A DNA stretch of 64,000 bases from Plazaster borealis. Its lineage: Eukaryota; Echinodermata; Asteroidea; Forcipulatida; Labidiasteridae. Below, piece after piece: positions 61,633 to 64,000 of the stretch. How positions within the stretch are numbered: position 1 is the first letter of the stretch; every line of letters starts with the position of its first letter. The notes beneath the pieces were generated by a model that did no database searches, was not told the origin of the DNA, and saw nothing but the letters and a program-made list of their open reading frames with translations. The stretch spans positions 5,890,001 through 5,954,000 of the forward strand of contig CM037472.1 in assembly GCA_021014325.1 (NCBI GenBank). The letters are read 5' to 3'. The position numbers and the translations under genes were made by a program.

Positions 61633-62429
61633 GTCACGGGGTCACGTGGAATTTGGCGGGAATGTGGTTCCTTTTGATTTCTGTAGCCTGGTTTTTTTAC
61701 GATATCATTCTAGCCACAAATCATGGAAATGTTGAATTCACACTCAAACTGAAATAATACCATATTGCATCACATGAAATTGTCGACACATAGTTCTTGT
61801 TCATTTTATAAGGGTGCAATCTTCGAGAACAGCTTCACTGGCATAACACATTTCACATACATCGTCTGCTGAAGTGTAAACTCTCCCGGGCATTTTCGAC
61901 AGAAAAGCAGCCTATTTCACCTTCATGCGTTCGTATTCAAGTGATTTTGCCTCTTCAGTTGAAACTGTAAATCAATAACAATTGATTGTGAGTGATGTTT
62001 TCATAAGCAATAAATTTATAAAGCAATATTAATATTTAGCTCAGCAGCTATAATTTGCCCCAGGTCGTTTCCGATTCGGATGCCCTTCTTTCAATGTATG
62101 GGCATGTCTACGCATTCAAACCGAGGACTTTAACAAAAGGGATTCGGGAAAATGACATACCGAGTACGTTCTCGCTTTGCTTTTCGTGTATAAAACCAAT
62201 GGGGACGTCGCAAAAAACCCTCAGTTCAAACAATGGGAGAACAAAGGGGTGTCCTCGGTTTACACCATTTACAAACCTGTGTGTATAGTTGTGACCTTTG
62301 TTTACAATAAGTGTGACCTTGTACATTCTTGGGCCTTTCTGGCAGGCAAGATACTGCACTAGTCATGGGAAAGTTTACATTTTGAGTCATAATTTCCACA
62401 TAAATCTAAGAGTTATATAAGTAACAGCT

Positions 62430-62615
62430 GAACAAGTTTTGAGATGTACCCCCTTTCATTATATCAAAAGTTGAAAAAAAAATTGACAGTGCAATCTCCA
62501 TAAAATTTAAGTTTGTATGTTTTCTTCCCATTGAGCTGTGTACAAATCGTGCCTGCAGGAAGTCCAGGTTTGGTGGCTCTTTTGAAAACATGTGATGTCA
62601 CAGGTCACATCGTCT
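62430..62615. repeat. Repeat G, copy 2
   Basis: Contains ATGTACCCCCTTTCATTATA, GAGCTGTGTACAAATCGTGC and CATGTGATGTCACAGGT, as at 41100-41312. It ends about 95 bp upstream of the FN3 exon. Confidence 0.55.
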
Positions 62616-62711
62616 ATTGTATGTGAGCTCTAAGTATTGTAGATTTAGAATATTGGGAAAATAGCTGGGTTTATTTCACTCATTATATACCAATGTTGTT
62701 GTTTGTGAAAG

Positions 62712-62866
62712 GTCCAATGAATGTGAGTATTCGAAGTTCCTCATCGACGTCCATCAACCTGAGCTGGGATCCATTCTTACCGGCTGGAAGTAGCAATGGG
62801 CAGTACATAGTGTATTACACTGACTCATTCACTGAGACTATATCAGGATGGCGAAGTGTGATTGAG
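62712..62866 (+). CDS. Fibronectin type III half-domain exon
   Basis: Acceptor TTGTTTGTGAAAG, phase 1 in, phase 0 out at GAG|GTTAGT. Encodes GPMNVSIRSSSSTSINLSW, then DPFLPAGSSNGQYIVYYTDS and GWRSVIE: strands A to C' of an FN3 domain with the conserved Trp and the Tyr-x-Val-x-Tyr pattern. The second half of the domain should be in a later exon; I did not find it with confidence before the window ends. It may belong to the IGFBP-domain gene 16 kb upstream or to a separate receptor-like gene. Confidence 0.72.
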
Positions 62867-62907
62867 GTTAGTATAAAGTCTTTAAAAATATACCAAGCTG
62901 GGGTTAT

Positions 62908-63108
62908 ACCATGCCCGATATGGGGGCAGAGGGGACCCCTCCCCAAATATACCTTTACTTTAACACACGATTTTCCTCTCGTAACAGAAGTCCCCCCACC
63001 CCAATATAACAAAAATACAAAACAACCCTCTAAAGAATTCCTGAGATTCCAAGCACACAATGAAGACACAATGGGGAGTGGTACCACCTTCCCCATATCG
63101 AGCACCAA
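62908..63108 (-). mobile_element. Family F inverted-repeat element, copy 4
   Basis: ACCATGCCCGATATGGGG left and CCCCATATCGAGCACC right, with CCCTCTAAAGAATTCCTGAG inside. It follows the FN3 exon by 41 bp. Confidence 0.7.
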
Positions 63109-63189
63109 TTGGCTGGGGAAATGTAGGCTGAGTAGCTGTTTTCACTTGCCTCGGTATATAGTTCGGTAATGACTAAATTCACCTGACGT

Positions 63190-63360
63190 CATCACACGAT
63201 AAATCTTGCTTGCGTCTTTTGGGGATTCAGTTTCCCCGTTACTGAACATTTTCGGCAATGCGCGCGCGTTTACAAACCCACCTTTACATCATTCGACTCC
63301 CAAAATGGCAGACAATGTGCAAACAATAGCCGAATGTGAAATCAGTCCAAGAGGTCAATA
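63190..63360. repeat. Repeat H, copy 2
   Basis: TGACGTCATCACACGATAAA then CGACTCCCAAAATGGCAGAC, collinear with 50683-50855. From 63361 to 63930 no gene is supported. Confidence 0.6.
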
Positions 63361-63934
63361 ACTCAACTCCGTATCAATATGGTTTTTTCTTCCTTTCTTT
63401 TTTCGAGAAGTCCTGCAAGGTAGTTTTAAAAATGTGTTTTTGTATTTTGTTGCATGCCCAGTGGTTGAGAATAATAACTGGCAGATGTGTGTGAGTGCAC
63501 ACAACTCATCTGTCAACTTGATATTCCCACAGGACTCACACTTTCCTTTTTGGTTTGCTAAAAAAGTCCATGGACGGAAAAAGGGAGAGTTCAGGTTGCG
63601 CATCAATCACTTTTTGTTCAAGGATTAATAGTTGAAATGTTTGGGGCTTAGTTTCTTAATAGTTGGGTATGCTCCGAGGGACATAAAGGTGACTTGGGGC
63701 GCCAGAGCGATATCACAGGTGCTCTGGAGTAGATAGCATCGGGTACCATTATGTTTGGCTTCTAAGCTCAATTCATTTTCCTTGCTGTTCTTGGTTCATG
63801 AGAGTGTTCAATATATACCATCATTGATCAAGTCTAGGCCATACCTTGATTGTTTGGTGAGGAAATACATGTAATTAGAAATCAACACCTTATTTGAGAT
63901 GAAACAACTGTTTATCACAAGCACTTTTTTGCAG

Positions 63935-64000
63935 TATTGTTTTGAAACCCGTTTGGTTTGGCATCAATGACACAACTCTTGAATTGACGCTCAGCTGGTT
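63935..64000 (+). CDS. Possible partial exon at window end
   Basis: A good acceptor (CACTTTTTTGCAG) is followed by a frame open to the window end that contains GINDTTLELTLSW, resembling strand B of an FN3 domain. It needs phase 2, which does not directly match the donor at 62866, so another exon would be needed between. Only 66 bases are visible. Confidence 0.25.

Noticed and set aside
63434..63628. Open frame with NNNWQMCVSAHNSS after a possible acceptor
   Set aside because: The phase does not fit the FN3 donor at 62866 and the peptide does not resemble the second half of an FN3 domain.

Overview
This is animal nuclear DNA, AT-rich with split genes and very dense interspersed repeats. Gene content and repeat types (tRNA-derived SINEs, many small TTAA-flanked inverted-repeat elements, fold-back hairpins, spliced genes with GT/AG introns) fit a marine invertebrate deuterostome. 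An echinoderm, perhaps a sea star, is my best guess, but it is an inference and not proven by the window.

Four protein-coding loci can be supported. (1) DHRS7, an ER-type short-chain dehydrogenase/reductase, lies on the + strand in eight coding exons (6333-13780, about 351 aa). Exon 3 appears to lack one base and shifts the frame. (2) PCNX4 (pecanex-like protein 4), a polytopic membrane protein, lies on the - strand in eight coding exons (30864 down to 17097, 1232 aa). All splice phases agree and the frame is open throughout. (3) COX16, a cytochrome c oxidase assembly factor, lies on the + strand in four exons (33205-36917, 121 aa). (4) From 46032 a signal-peptide plus IGFBP-type cysteine-rich exon begins a secreted or membrane protein. 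A phase-compatible fibronectin type III half-domain exon sits at 62712-62866 and may belong to the same gene, which would run off the right end of the window.

Layout: 1-3650 holds a broken non-LTR reverse transcriptase with nested insertions. 6.3-13.8 kb is DHRS7, with a 44-bp minisatellite, a hairpin and SINEs in its introns. 13.8-17.1 kb is the tail-to-tail space between DHRS7 and PCNX4. 17.1-30.9 kb is PCNX4, whose introns carry SINEs, a 118-bp tandem array and several DNA elements. 30.9-33.2 kb is the head-to-head space between PCNX4 and COX16. 37-46 kb is gene-poor. 46-64 kb is the IGFBP/FN3 region, rich in repeats.

The genes do not form a pathway. DHRS7 and PCNX4 are also convergent neighbours in human (14q23.1), so this pair looks like ancient microsynteny; COX16 is on the same human chromosome but far away. 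I see no unknown multi-gene system. The most notable structure is the repeat biology: at least four inverted-repeat families that all sit in TTAA, two with perfect central palindromes, plus three larger nested elements with visible target duplications of 9 bp, 6 bp and probably 6 bp.
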